A stretch of 64,000 bases of DNA, taken from positions 62,001-126,000 of the forward strand of contig DAOOIV010000003.1 of assembly GCA_035384605.1 (NCBI GenBank). The letters are read 5' to 3'. The DNA comes from Phycisphaerae bacterium (GTDB taxonomy: Bacteria; Planctomycetota; Phycisphaerae; UBA1845; PWPN01). Positions 1 through 9,468 of the stretch are shown here, in pieces; positions within the stretch are counted from its first letter, which is position 1, and each line of letters opens with the position of its first letter. The translations under genes and the position numbers were made by a program. Under the pieces are notes generated by a model, which saw only the letters and a list, made by a program, of their open reading frames with translations, was not told where the DNA came from and did not search any database.

Positions 1-27
1 CGCGCTCATGCCAACCGATCTGAACCA

Positions 28-1284
28 GTGACGCCTCATGGCGCCCGCCTGTGGCTCGCGGTATTGAACATCGCGGCACTGCTGATCGCTTTCCCGACGC
101 CCACACCAGCCCAGTCGCGACCCACCCGCGCCGTCGCCGATCGCGACCGCGCCGTGGATGATTCGTTTGAACATCTGTTTGAAGAGGTCGGGAAACTCCG
201 CCTGAATACCGGACAGGAACTCCGCTGCGTCTTGGGCCGCTCAGCAGATGACGAGCTGGCCGTCCGGTCGGCGCTACGTCAGAAGTGCCAATCCTGGCAT
301 CCGTACCGCCACGCCCGCGGATTGCTCGAAGTCGATGCCTGGTTGCCGGTTTCGGCTCTCGACCGCACACTGGAAGACCTCATCCAAAACCGATTGAGAA
401 ACGCGAACGGCCCGCCCGACATGACCATCACCTGGGCCAAGTCGAATCCGCCCGCCGTCCTCGCCACCGGCCGATATCTGCCTTCGAGCAGCCTCGTGAA
501 CGAACAGCTCGGTTGGCGGCACTGCAGTCCCTGGCAAACGGCGCTAGCCCAAAAAGCCGCGGCCGCCGATGCACGCGCGGCCATGCTCGTTCGCATGGGG
601 TACTGCAAACTGCCGGACGGCCGTGAGCTGGGATTCATCCTGCATCGCGAGAAGAAGCTCAAAGTCGCCGTAAACAGCCTGCTCAAAGAAGCGCCCGCTG
701 GAGAGGCGGTATTTGACCCAACAGGTGTGTGCCGCGTCACGATGAAGCTCACGCAACCCGAACTGCTCAGGCTGTTGCAGGACGCCGGCCGTGCCGTCGA
801 TGGTTTCGAACGAAGCGAGCTTTTCAAGTCCGTCGATTTCCCTGCTACCGACAATCTGGAGGCGGAAGGGTATGCCGTCACCCCGCCTGTACCGAGCGCG
901 TACAAGCCGCCGCTGAAGAAAGGAACCGAACCGCCGCGGCCCGACTGGGCCGACCGCTTCCTGGTGGTCCAAGGGGCCGGCAGGGCACCCTCGGACGCGA
1001 CCAATGACACAGGCGCCACCGACTGGGCTGAGCGAGCAGCCCGCATCGAAGCCCATCGCCAACTCTGGATGCAGATCGAAGATCTGCCCCTCGATGACGG
1101 CGAAACCGTCGGCCTGCGAATGCAGAAAAACCCGGGGCTCGTGTTTGCCATGTCGGGTCTCGATCGATTCATTGCCGGTGCGAACCGACCGCTTCGCACC
1201 GATGATGGAGCGGTTACTGTCAACGTCGGTATCCATCTTCAAACCGTCTGGCGGATTGTGTCGACCATCGAACGAGCCCGGTGA
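28..1284 (+). CDS. Secreted LPP20-like hypothetical protein
   Basis: The product is 418 residues with an N-terminal hydrophobic signal (residues about 8-28, LWLAVLNIAALLIAFP) and a likely signal peptidase I site after TPAQS. The C-terminal third (residues about 305-415) contains an alpha/beta stretch (AARIEAHRQLWMQIEDLPL, then a TVNVGIHLQTVWRIV strand) that resembles the LPP20 lipoprotein/FlgT-like fold. This is a family resemblance only; no catalytic motif is visible. The start is GTG at 28, which overlaps a TGA at 29-31 that could be the stop of an upstream gene running off the window edge (only nine codons would be visible). No function can be assigned. An envelope-associated role is inferred from the signal peptide. 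Confidence 0.7.
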   Translation: MTPHGARLWLAVLNIAALLIAFPTPTPAQSRPTRAVADRDRAVDDSFEHLFEEVGKLRLNTGQELRCVLGRSADDELAVRSALRQKCQSWHPYRHARGLLEVDAWLPVSALDRTLEDLIQNRLRNANGPPDMTITWAKSNPPAVLATGRYLPSSSLVNEQLGWRHCSPWQTALAQKAAAADARAAMLVRMGYCKLPDGRELGFILHREKKLKVAVNSLLKEAPAGEAVFDPTGVCRVTMKLTQPELLRLLQDAGRAVDGFERSELFKSVDFPATDNLEAEGYAVTPPVPSAYKPPLKKGTEPPRPDWADRFLVVQGAGRAPSDATNDTGATDWAERAARIEAHRQLWMQIEDLPLDDGETVGLRMQKNPGLVFAMSGLDRFIAGANRPLRTDDGAVTVNVGIHLQTVWRIVSTIERAR

Positions 1285-1438
1285 CGCACCGCCGACCTCT
1301 CGCAAACCGCCGGTTCTCGGCAGCCAGTGACCGAAACGACTTGCCTTCCGACGCACTTCGCCTGAGACTGTCCTGCGAATCGGAAGGATGCGGCGGCATC
1401 CGGCGACTTCGAAACAGGAACTCGCGGGAGATCATCTG

Positions 1439-2002
1439 TTGGAATGGTTGTCCATATGGGGAATGGCCGTCGGCTTGGCGATGGACGCATTTGCCGTTTC
1501 CATCGCGGTCGGCTTGACCGTCGGCAAGGTCACGCCCCGGCACGTTTTTCGCATCGCTTGGCACTTCGGCCTCTTCCAATTCATGATGCCGGTCATCGGC
1601 TGGTGGGCCGGCTCCAGAGTCGCGGGCTATGTCGCCGATTGGGATCACTGGTTGGCCTGCGGACTGCTGTGCTTCATCGGCGGCAGAATGCTGTTCGGGG
1701 CATTCGAGAGGCAAGACCAGCGCACGCAGTCGGACCCGACGCGAGGTTGGCTCCTGGTCACCCTCTCCGTGGCAACCAGCATCGACGCTTTGGCCGTCGG
1801 CCTGAGCACCGCGTTCCTCAACGTCACCATCTGGCTGCCCTCGGTGATCATCGGGCTGGTCGCCTGCGCCTTCAGCGCCATCGGTATCACTTTTGCCAAC
1901 AAGATCTTAGGAAGATACGGAAAAGCCGCCGAAGTCCTGGGCGGGCTCATGTTGATCCTGATCGGAGTCAGGATTTTCTTCCAGCATTCGGTGCGGTTGT
2001 GA
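1439..2002 (+). CDS. mntP: Manganese efflux pump MntP
   Basis: MntP (DUF204) exports Mn2+ across the inner membrane. The 187-residue product has about six transmembrane helices and both halves of the family's internal duplication. The first half starts WGMAVGLAMDAFAVSIAVGL, with the conserved MDAFAVS Asp motif; the second half has SVATSIDALAVGLS, with the matching SIDALAVG Asp motif. Length equals that of typical MntP (about 188). I chose TTG at 1439, preceded by GGGAG at 1426-1430 with 8-nt spacing, because it puts helix 1 at the very N-terminus as in the family. An in-frame ATG at 1388 would add 17 residues, and an ATG at 1463 would cut helix 1. I saw no yybP-ykoY-like manganese riboswitch in the 150 bases upstream. 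Confidence 0.93.
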   Translation: MEWLSIWGMAVGLAMDAFAVSIAVGLTVGKVTPRHVFRIAWHFGLFQFMMPVIGWWAGSRVAGYVADWDHWLACGLLCFIGGRMLFGAFERQDQRTQSDPTRGWLLVTLSVATSIDALAVGLSTAFLNVTIWLPSVIIGLVACAFSAIGITFANKILGRYGKAAEVLGGLMLILIGVRIFFQHSVRL

Positions 2003-2087
2003 CGGTGGAGCCGGCTGCCGGCGATCTCCGCCACGTGGTGACCCGCTATAATCAGCGCGTCCCGCTGCCACTGAGGGAGTTGCCTGA

Positions 2088-3170
2088 ATGGCCCGGTATG
2101 TGATTGCCCGCCGACTGTCGGTCGGCTTGATGAGTGCAACCCTTGCATTGACCGCCGGTTGTGGAGGATGGCCCCTCGGCTACATCCCCTCGGTAGTCAT
2201 TGGTGAGTTGGCTTTCCTCGGTCGGCGGGTTCCTGTCGAGTGGGCCCTGAACGATCCGACGCTCTCAGAGGAACAGAAAGACAAGCTCGCCTTCCTCCTG
2301 CGAGCAAGGGACTACTGCCGCGACGTGGTCGGACTCGAGGTGGGCAACAACTTCCAGACCTTCGTCAACCTCCATGGCCAAGCGCTTGCCTGGAACCTGA
2401 CCGCTTCGAGAAAAGACGCGATTACACCCTACTACTGGTACGTCCCCTTCGCCGGCCCTCTTCCCTACCTCGGCTTCTTTAATCTGGACAAAGCATTTTC
2501 TGAAAAAGACCGGCTGGTCGCCGCCGGATATGACACCTTCATGTATGAAGTGGACGCCTTTGCGATCCCTTTTCTGCCCGATCCGATGACCTCTCGGCTG
2601 CTCGAACGAAGCTACGGCACCTTGGCGGACACCGTAGCCCACGAATTGACGCATAACACGGTCATGAGTATGAAGGACATCACCTTCAGCGAATCATTGG
2701 CCGTTTTTGTCGGTCGGACCGTGGCCGTCGAGTTCCTGGCGGTTGAGTTTGGACAGGATTCGCCTCTGATCAGGGAAACCCTCGAGGCGTACGAGGACGA
2801 CGACGTCTTCAGGTTGTTTCTGCGCGACCTGACCGAGGAGCTGAACGACCTTTACGGTAGCGACCTATCGTCTGAGCAGAAAATCGCGGCGCGAGTGGGC
2901 GTTTTCGAAGCCTGGCGCCGCCGCTTCGCGGAAGAAGCCCTTCCGCTGATGCATTTCCCCGAAGACTACCACGCCTACACCGAAAACCTGTTGAACAACG
3001 CTTTCCTGGTCGTCGACCGGCGATACTACAGCAACCAGCGGCTCTTCGAACAGGCGTTTGAGCTGGTTGGCCGCGATTGGTCACGGGCCCTTGACCTCTT
3101 CTCCGCCGCCGCCAACAGCGACAACCCGATGCAATACCTCGAAGACGTCGTGAACGGCGATAACCCATGA
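2088..3170 (+). CDS. Putative aminopeptidase lipoprotein (DUF2265 family)
   Basis: The 360-residue product matches the putative aminopeptidase family PF10023 (DUF2265). Its zinc site is visible as HELTHNTV (HExxH) around residue 187, followed about 15 residues downstream by ESLAVFVG, which supplies the likely third ligand Glu. The N-terminus is a lipoprotein signal: a hydrophobic run ending LTAGC, with Cys25 as the lipidated residue. The SEEQKDKL and FNLDKAF stretches are typical of the family. It probably acts as a membrane-anchored periplasmic metallopeptidase; substrate unknown. A TATAAT at 2047-2052 lies 36 bases before the ATG but has no good -35 partner. It stands alone between mntP and a pseudouridine synthase, so context adds little. 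Confidence 0.85.
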   Translation: MARYVIARRLSVGLMSATLALTAGCGGWPLGYIPSVVIGELAFLGRRVPVEWALNDPTLSEEQKDKLAFLLRARDYCRDVVGLEVGNNFQTFVNLHGQALAWNLTASRKDAITPYYWYVPFAGPLPYLGFFNLDKAFSEKDRLVAAGYDTFMYEVDAFAIPFLPDPMTSRLLERSYGTLADTVAHELTHNTVMSMKDITFSESLAVFVGRTVAVEFLAVEFGQDSPLIRETLEAYEDDDVFRLFLRDLTEELNDLYGSDLSSEQKIAARVGVFEAWRRRFAEEALPLMHFPEDYHAYTENLLNNAFLVVDRRYYSNQRLFEQAFELVGRDWSRALDLFSAAANSDNPMQYLEDVVNGDNP

Positions 3171-3424
3171 GTTCCTTGCCCGCTCTGCCGCGCATGCCCT
3201 TTGCCGCTTCGCAACCTCAGGCACGGGCAGAAACAGACGGCAGCTCGACTGTTGCCCTGGCCGGCGGTGGGACACTACGATATTGTTGAAAACGGATGTC
3301 ATCGATCGCGCGGGCAAGATGCGCGAAGGTACATGCGCGACCGTCAGCGAATGCGACGTCGGCCAATCCCGATGGGCTGACAATCCGCTCGCCGCGAAGA
3401 AAGCGGACCGCGAGGGAAGGATAC

Positions 3425-4273
3425 ATGCCGAAGGAAAGACTCCAGAAAGTGCTCGCGGCGGCGGGCCTGGCCTCGCGTAGAGAATGTGAACAGATCATCC
3501 TCGACGGCCGGGTGTCGGTTAACGCTCGCAAGGTTCATTCGTTACCTGTGCTCGTCGATCCCGACGTCGACAAGATCGCCGTTGACGGTCGGCCGCTGCG
3601 GGCCCAGCGCAAGGTCTATTTCCTCCTGCACAAACCCAAAGGTGTGCATTGCACGAACTACGACCCTGACGGACGGCCCCGGGCCGTCGATCTTCTCGGC
3701 GGCGTCCGCGAACGCGTTTTTCCGGTCGGAAGGCTGGATGCCGACACCACCGGCCTGTTATTGATGACCAACGACGGCGAACTGGCCCAGCGATTGACCC
3801 ACCCTCGTCATGGCATACCCAAGACCTATCGTGCCCATGTCAACGGGCTGATCACCCGGGAACAGCTCGATGAGCTGCGAAAGGGTGTCTGGCTGGCGGA
3901 AGGCAAGACCCGCGTCTCGGAGGCAACCGTCATCCATGCCGCCCGAGACCAGAGCGTCGTCGAAATCACGCTGCGTGAGGGCCGAAACCGCGAGGTCCGC
4001 CGCGTTCTGGCCAAGATCGGCCACGCGGTCCGCAAACTCATCCGCATCCGGATCGGGCCGCTGTCGCTTCGCGGGCTGGGGCCCGGAGAATTCCGGCCTC
4101 TGACTTCTTCGGAAGTCAATCTTCTGAAGAACTACAAGCCCCATCCGGAACGTCGGGCGAAAACAACGCCGGCGGATACCGGCAACCATCAAATGACGCC
4201 GCGCAAGCACCACGGCCGGACGGGTCACCGAGGGCTGCAGCGGAAGATACCTCGGCGACGATCGAGAGACTGA
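3425..4273 (+). CDS. RsuA/RluB-family 16S/23S rRNA pseudouridine synthase
   Basis: This enzyme isomerises a specific rRNA uridine to pseudouridine. The 282-residue product has an S4 RNA-binding domain at residues 1-60 (RLQKVLAAAGLASRR, GRVSVN) and then the catalytic domain. Catalytic motif II is GRLDADTTGLLLMTNDG (Asp about 104), followed by KTYRAHVNG and the REGRNREVRR motif of the RsuA/RluB/RluE/RluF group. Length and the GLxxGEFRPLT C-terminus fit RluB best, but RsuA or RluE cannot be excluded. ATG 3425 is preceded by GAGGGAAGG. A longer in-frame start at 3296 would add 43 residues of unrelated Arg-rich sequence. The last 40 residues are basic and low-complexity, a common RNA-binding tail in this family. 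Confidence 0.93.
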   Translation: MPKERLQKVLAAAGLASRRECEQIILDGRVSVNARKVHSLPVLVDPDVDKIAVDGRPLRAQRKVYFLLHKPKGVHCTNYDPDGRPRAVDLLGGVRERVFPVGRLDADTTGLLLMTNDGELAQRLTHPRHGIPKTYRAHVNGLITREQLDELRKGVWLAEGKTRVSEATVIHAARDQSVVEITLREGRNREVRRVLAKIGHAVRKLIRIRIGPLSLRGLGPGEFRPLTSSEVNLLKNYKPHPERRAKTTPADTGNHQMTPRKHHGRTGHRGLQRKIPRRRSRD

Positions 4274-4342
4274 TGTCTTTTCATGCAGGCACGAGGACTG
4301 AGGGAATCTGTCAACCACGAGGAGATCCGAGGAATTCAAAAC

Positions 4343-5608
4343 GTGAACGAGCAGATCAGCAGGCGCAAGCTATTGAAACACGGCGCGGCCGCAATCGCAT
4401 CAGCGGCGCTTGTCTCAGGTTGCATGCAGCCGGTGGGCGTAACCCTGACCAACAATCATCCGGCAGACGCACCAAGTGATCCTGATTCGCCCGACAAGGT
4501 GGTTCTCGGTCTGTTTCCGCGAGACGGCCAGTCGAGCCCGCAAATGGCGGTCCGCAACGCCTGCCGCCAATTGGACTGGTCATGGCTGAGGCGCGGCGAT
4601 TCCGTCTTCGTCAAGCTGTCATCGAACTCGGCGCATCCGCACCCGGCCGCCACCTCGCCGAACGCCGTGCGCGCGATCGTGACCGAACTGCTGGACCGCG
4701 GGGCCGGACGCGTGCTCGTCGGCGACCAGGGCGGGGTCGAATACGTTCGGCTGGTCGATGGAGACAAGCGGCACGGCTCCACCGAGACCCTGATGCGAAA
4801 GAACGGCCTCCATGAAGCCATCGTCGATTCGGGTGCCAGGCCGTGCTTCTTCGATGACTACGGCTACGAAACGGGATACTTCCAGGCCTCGCTGCCGTTC
4901 GACAACCCACACTGGCGGGAGCCACCATACGTGGCCAGGATCATCCGCGAGGTCGACCACATCATCTACCTGCCGCGACTTGCGTCGCACGTCCTGGCCG
5001 GCTACACGCACGGTCACAAAATAGCGGTGGGCTGGCTTCGCGATGACAGCCGGTTCCAGATGCACTTCGAGGCCGGCAGCTTTCACGAGAAGTACGTCGA
5101 GGTCAACTACATCCCGGATATCCGCCAACGCCTGCGATTGGTCATCACCCTGGCCGAGCAGGTCCTTCTCAACGTCGGTCCCGATGTCGGCACGCTCGCC
5201 ACACCCGATTCCTGGATCGTCATCGCCTCGTCGCACTTGGCCAACCACGACGCCGTGTCGGTCGCGGTATTGGCCTATGTCGACGGCAAGACGGCGAACG
5301 GAGTACATTTCATTCCTCCGGCCTACGGGACGTTGTCGAACACCGCCAACTGGACGTTCCTCTCGCAGATCGTGCCCGCCCAAACAGGCATCCCCTGGGG
5401 CAAGCCGCGGATGCTGACCTACCAGAAGCTCCGAACTCACCGCTACCAGACCGGCATTGCCTCCGATCTGGCCCTGACAAGGGCATATCAAATCCTCGGC
5501 GGCGTACCGAGAACCATCGCGGTCCACACCACTGGTCGGGCCCCGGATGCAGAGTTCCGATCATTCCTGAGGGCGTATTTGTCTGGAGTCGCCGGCCGTT
5601 CCGGATGA
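4343..5608 (+). CDS. Tat-exported DUF362 domain protein
   Basis: The 421-residue product begins with a twin-arginine signal (ISRRKLLKHG) followed by a hydrophobic stretch ending LVSGC, so it is probably a Tat-exported lipoprotein. The remainder matches DUF362: KLSSNSAHPHPAATSPNAVRAIV near residues 90-115, GRVLVGDQGG, and a HIIYLPRLASHVLAGYTHGHKI segment. DUF362 proteins are often fused to ferredoxins, but no iron-sulfur Cys cluster is present here. GTG 4343 is chosen because GAGGA at 4328-4332 lies 10 bases upstream and the Tat motif then starts at residue 6; ATG 4283 would add 20 residues. The gene begins 69 bases after the pseudouridine synthase stop and could be co-transcribed with it. Biochemical role unknown. 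Confidence 0.85.
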   Translation: MNEQISRRKLLKHGAAAIASAALVSGCMQPVGVTLTNNHPADAPSDPDSPDKVVLGLFPRDGQSSPQMAVRNACRQLDWSWLRRGDSVFVKLSSNSAHPHPAATSPNAVRAIVTELLDRGAGRVLVGDQGGVEYVRLVDGDKRHGSTETLMRKNGLHEAIVDSGARPCFFDDYGYETGYFQASLPFDNPHWREPPYVARIIREVDHIIYLPRLASHVLAGYTHGHKIAVGWLRDDSRFQMHFEAGSFHEKYVEVNYIPDIRQRLRLVITLAEQVLLNVGPDVGTLATPDSWIVIASSHLANHDAVSVAVLAYVDGKTANGVHFIPPAYGTLSNTANWTFLSQIVPAQTGIPWGKPRMLTYQKLRTHRYQTGIASDLALTRAYQILGGVPRTIAVHTTGRAPDAEFRSFLRAYLSGVAGRSG

Positions 5609-5637
5609 GCGTTGGGAAACGGCGGCCGGGGCCTTTT
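5592..5637 (+). terminator. Possible intrinsic terminator after the DUF362 gene
   Basis: CCGGCCGTTCC at 5592-5602, which spans the end of the coding region, can pair with GAAACGGCGGCCGG at 5615-5628 if a small bulge is allowed. A short T-run (CCTTTTG) follows at 5632-5638. The stem is imperfect, so this is a weak call. Confidence 0.35.
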
Positions 5638-6169
5638 GTACGATGATCTGCAGAGTCCCCGTGGAAACGGATCTGCGCGCCCGGGTCGGCGGTGCTCAGC
5701 TCCCCGACCGACCGCCCGCGCCTCACATACAACCACTCTCTCGAACGGAGGCGGAAACGTCCGCATCAAAACCTTCCGTCGCAACTGGCGTACATTTTGC
5801 GTGCGTGTTTTGGTTATGGGCAAAGGCCGCTTGGGAACCTTGCAGCCCGATGTCTGTGCGGCTTGCGCGCATGTTTCTGGATCGCAGAGCGCTTGGGTTG
5901 CGGCCCGCAAAAAGGCGGTCCGCCTCAGGTGGCGGGAATCTCGTCGCGGCAACCGGCGTCCACGGTCAGCCGGACGACCGGGTTCCCTTTCTGGGTGATC
6001 GGAAAGGCTGCGGAACAGTTGGATGTCGCCTTCGCCACCGACCAAGGCGGCCTTTGGCCGAAACCGGAGCATTCACCCAGAACGTACACCTGTCACGACG
6101 ACGGAAACCGAAGAGGTTAAGTCGCCTTGGCCGGGCCGCCTGCAAATCAGGCCGCTGCACCGGGCGCCG
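5609..6169. other. 561-bp intergenic region holding repeat copy A
   Basis: This gap separates the end of the plus-strand DUF362 gene from the end of the minus-strand LamG gene. I found no convincing gene. Short frames on both strands exist, but they lack ribosome-binding sites and recognisable motifs. The only structured content is the dispersed element at 5818-5929, described separately. Confidence 0.6.
5818..5929. repeat. Dispersed intergenic element, copy A
   Basis: The 67 bp at 5863-5929 differ at only 4 positions from 38837-38903, and similarity continues, with gaps, back to about 5818 and 38783. Within the core, GCGGCCCGC and GCGGTCCGC flank an AAAAAG loop (about 5900-5923) and form a 9-bp stem with one mismatch. 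On the minus strand both copies read RRTAFLRAATQA then PETCAQ in one frame, so a short peptide is possible, but no start site or ribosome-binding site supports one. A resemblance of the preceding 5776-5808 bases to 38816-38848 suggests a partial second unit. Not an insertion sequence; type unknown. Confidence 0.75.
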
Positions 6170-9169
6170 CTACTCATCGTCGCAGGCCTTGGCTGCCGGA
6201 ACACCCGCGCCGCTCGCGCAGATCTCGAACGCGTCGAGGTCGGGCAAGTCGATGCTGCCGCTCCCGTCGTGGTCGAGGCATCCGCAGCCACGAGGAATGC
6301 CGCCTCCTGTTCCCGTGAAACAGGCCTGGAGTTGGGCAAAGTCCGCCTGATCCACGTCGCCGTCCCCGTCAGCATCGGCAAATGGGTTGGGGCAGTCCGT
6401 CGCCAGCGGGCAGCCGACGCAGGCTTTGACGCTATCGATCCAGCCCTGCCCGTTGCCGTCGACGATGTTGTGGAACGCTGCGAAGAGGAAAGCACCGTTG
6501 TCGAACTCGTTGGTGATGGCCGCGCCGGCCAAGCCGGCTCCCAGCGTGTTGGCATCCCAGCCACCGAGGACCTTGCCCGAGACGTCGTCAATGGTGAGGC
6601 CCGGACGCGAGGTCCCCGTGGGCCAGACGCTGTAGACCGCGCCGGCGTTCTGGGGAAAGCCGACCTTCCAGCCGTCCTGGTCGAGTTCGATCGTGACCAC
6701 CAGCGGCTTGGCAGGGGTGATCGAATGCACGTTCGTCAATTCGAAGACCACGGGCGTTTCGAGGCCGTTGGCCCCCTCGTCACTGCGGGCCTCCGGGTGG
6801 TTGGAGTTTACCACGCGGATGCTGCCCTTCACGGTGATGTTCTCGGTAGGCGAATCGACGTATCCGCTGTAGAACAGGTTTACGTAGAGGCCGCCTTTCG
6901 TGTTCCGGTAAAGCTCGTTCCATTGATTATTCTCTGCGTTTGCGGAGATGACACCGAGTTCGTGGAAGCATTCCGCGCCGTCAGAGTTCGGCGCGCCGCT
7001 GGCACCGCCGGCGGCCGTAAGCTGAACGTAGTTGATCACCCACTCGATACGGATGCCATCCTCGTTCATGAAGGGAAATTCACCCGCGGACTTGGAGGCG
7101 ATTCCCGTCCATGCGTACCAGCCCGAGTTGTTAAGAATCTTCAGGGAACTGTCCGACTCCGATGGAGCTCCTTTGGCCTGGTATGGTACATACCAGCCGC
7201 CGCCGACGCCGTTCACGTTCGTTCCAACGGCGTTGTCATCGAAATGGTCGTTGACGTACATGCCGCCCACAATGACCAGGCTCGACTGGATCTGGATGCT
7301 GTCGCCGGCCAGCCAGCCGGACGCGGCATTCGGCGTGGCGGTTAACATTGTTGTGCCGTAGCCTCCGCTCACCGGACTTACCCTCAGCACTGCACTGGTG
7401 GTGCCGTCAGGAATGGGATACGCCACGCCCGGCGTGAGCGTCAGGCTCAGCGCCGGCACCGTCACCGTGATGATCGCCGGATTGTAGGAGAACGTGAGCT
7501 CGAGCCCGCTGGAACTCTGGCCCGAAGGGGCCGACAGGGTGACGTCCACCGGAGTCAGGTTCGTGGGGTCAAGGAATTCGATCTCATGAATGTCGAAGGT
7601 CATGGCGACCGAGGAATAGTGGGCGGCGATCCGCTCGGGCGACAGGGCCGCGTCGTAGACAGCCACTTCGTCGATCTTGCCCGGGAAGCCCCAGTCACCC
7701 TGCGGGTCAATGGCGCCGATCTGGAAGTTGCCCAGGAAACCATCGGGCGGCAGCAGTTGGAAGTCAGCCTGGTTGATGACCTGCAGACCGTTGACGTAAT
7801 AATCCAACTTGCCGGCATTGAACACCGCTACCACATGGAACCAGTGTTCGTCCTCGGGCAACCCGCCGGGAATGGGCCCGTTCACGTACCATTCCGGGAC
7901 GTTCTCGACGCCTATGGTCGCATCGCTGGTTCGCATTTCGAGGGCATAATAGGGATGCCAGTAATCGTCGGCGCACGACGCGATACCGGGTCGGTAGTTG
8001 CCGAACGGCCAACTGAAGTTGTCGCTCCGATACTTGATGCCCGGCGCCGGGGCGACCCAGGCCTCCACTGTGCCCGTGCCATCGGCGAACGTGAAGTCCT
8101 CGACAGCACCCATACTCACCATGCCGCCGCTGCTGCCGCTGTTGTCGAAAGCCAGGGCCTGTCCGCCGCCGAAACCCGAGGTCCAGCGCAGCTTGGCGGG
8201 CTCGACCAGCGTGCCATGGCGACCGTTACCCGAGTTGTCCGTCACGGAGATGGTGTCGCCTTCGAAGCTGTAGTAGCCTATCGGAGCATCAGCCATGACT
8301 TGGGCCCCGTAGGCCGCCCGGCTGGGCAGCGGCGTTGTGGGCGGGGCCACCCCGACCGCCGCCAGGTAATGCTGGGCAATGGCAGAGTCGCTCAACCAGG
8401 TCGAGTAGACGGCTACTTCGTCGATCAGGCCGATGAAAGCACTGCCGCCGTTCGGGTCGGCTGCACCGATCTGGAACGGCGCGTCGGTTTTCGCACCGAG
8501 GTATCCCCAGAAGTCGCCCAGCAAGATGCCGTTGACGAAGACCCGGGTCGTGGGATAGTTCGTGTTGTTCTGGTAGTTAGGGGTAAACACGAACGCAACG
8601 TGATACCACTGGTCCGGCCGGAAGTTCCAGTACTCCGGGTGATAGCCCATAATCCCCCCGAAAACGCCCCAGCCGAGTCTGGTCTTTTCGAGGTGCATAC
8701 TCCAGCGGGTATAAGGGTTGGGATCATTGCCCGGCGTGACCTCGCGCACGGACGCCAGCGCCGGATTGTAGCTCGGCGGCGTCAACGGATCCCAGCTCGG
8801 GCGAACCCACATCTCCACCGTGCCGGGCGTGGCCAACTCCGCTGACTGACCACCGAAGGCGAATTCCGCAACCGCGCCGAAGTTGACCCAGCCCGCCCCC
8901 GTAAGCGACAATGCTTTGCCGGCTCCGCCGAAGCCCTCACCGGTCGGGGTGAAGGTCGCCGTCCCTTGCAGCGCGCCGGTGGGGTTGGGTAAGGCCGTCG
9001 TGCAAGTATCCGCTGCGGCGGTTCCCGAGTCCGCGTCGAAGGTGAAGTAGCTGATCAAGCTCGGCTCGGCATGGACCGCGTCCTGATACTCGCTCAAGCC
9101 GGCGAAGGCCGGCGGCAATCCCAGAATGGCAATGAGTGTCACCGCTGCAAGCAGATTCCTGCAAATCAT
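6170..9169 (-). CDS. Secreted double-LamG protein with C-terminal dockerin-like domain
   Basis: The 999-residue product has a signal peptide (NLLAAVTLIAILGLPPAFA), two LamG/concanavalin-like jelly-roll domains (residues about 25-250 and 265-490, each ending in an IDEVAVY strand), an Ig-like segment (about 505-600), a further beta-rich domain (about 610-900), and at the C-terminus two Asp-rich calcium loops (DADGDGDVDQADF and DHDGSGSIDLPDL) typical of planctomycete dockerin-like tails. No catalytic motif is visible, so it is probably a carbohydrate-binding or structural surface protein. ATG 9169 is preceded by GGAGG with 7-base spacing; a longer in-frame start at 9187 is less likely. It lies 300 bases downstream of the XylR-like regulator gene on the same strand and may be its target. 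Confidence 0.85.
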   Translation of the reverse strand: MICRNLLAAVTLIAILGLPPAFAGLSEYQDAVHAEPSLISYFTFDADSGTAAADTCTTALPNPTGALQGTATFTPTGEGFGGAGKALSLTGAGWVNFGAVAEFAFGGQSAELATPGTVEMWVRPSWDPLTPPSYNPALASVREVTPGNDPNPYTRWSMHLEKTRLGWGVFGGIMGYHPEYWNFRPDQWYHVAFVFTPNYQNNTNYPTTRVFVNGILLGDFWGYLGAKTDAPFQIGAADPNGGSAFIGLIDEVAVYSTWLSDSAIAQHYLAAVGVAPPTTPLPSRAAYGAQVMADAPIGYYSFEGDTISVTDNSGNGRHGTLVEPAKLRWTSGFGGGQALAFDNSGSSGGMVSMGAVEDFTFADGTGTVEAWVAPAPGIKYRSDNFSWPFGNYRPGIASCADDYWHPYYALEMRTSDATIGVENVPEWYVNGPIPGGLPEDEHWFHVVAVFNAGKLDYYVNGLQVINQADFQLLPPDGFLGNFQIGAIDPQGDWGFPGKIDEVAVYDAALSPERIAAHYSSVAMTFDIHEIEFLDPTNLTPVDVTLSAPSGQSSSGLELTFSYNPAIITVTVPALSLTLTPGVAYPIPDGTTSAVLRVSPVSGGYGTTMLTATPNAASGWLAGDSIQIQSSLVIVGGMYVNDHFDDNAVGTNVNGVGGGWYVPYQAKGAPSESDSSLKILNNSGWYAWTGIASKSAGEFPFMNEDGIRIEWVINYVQLTAAGGASGAPNSDGAECFHELGVISANAENNQWNELYRNTKGGLYVNLFYSGYVDSPTENITVKGSIRVVNSNHPEARSDEGANGLETPVVFELTNVHSITPAKPLVVTIELDQDGWKVGFPQNAGAVYSVWPTGTSRPGLTIDDVSGKVLGGWDANTLGAGLAGAAITNEFDNGAFLFAAFHNIVDGNGQGWIDSVKACVGCPLATDCPNPFADADGDGDVDQADFAQLQACFTGTGGGIPRGCGCLDHDGSGSIDLPDLDAFEICASGAGVPAAKACDDE

Positions 9170-9468
9170 CACAGACCCTCCATACAAAGGGAAGCGGGAG
9201 GAGAAACCGCTTCGTACACAACTGCTCGGTTCTTGTTATCGATCAAAACCCGCGACACCGAGAGATGGAGCGAATTCGGCCTTGCCACCGGCCGGCCACC
9301 GTGATTCTCGCGCGGTTTTCGGACGCCCCTCTCCCGTTCCCTCCATAAGTAAACCGGGAATGCGGATCTTCTATCCCGTACTCTAACAAGCATCCGTCGA
9401 AAGCAACATACCCGTTTGCGACAGTCCATTGCCTTTTTGCGTCATCGCGTTCAGCGGGAGGCGCATGA

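Noticed and set aside
1285..1438. Possible manganese riboswitch before mntP
   Set aside because: Looked for the paired helices and conserved loops of the yybP-ykoY class and did not find them in this short gap.
5488..6072. Minus-strand frame carrying the RRTAFLRAATQA...PETCAQ peptide
   Set aside because: Overlaps the end of the DUF362 gene and has no ribosome-binding site; treated as part of the repeat element rather than a gene, although the peptide recurs in copy B.
7586..8845. 419-codon plus-strand open frame
   Set aside because: Antisense to the LamG gene, whose two jelly-roll domains and dockerin-like tail establish the coding strand.
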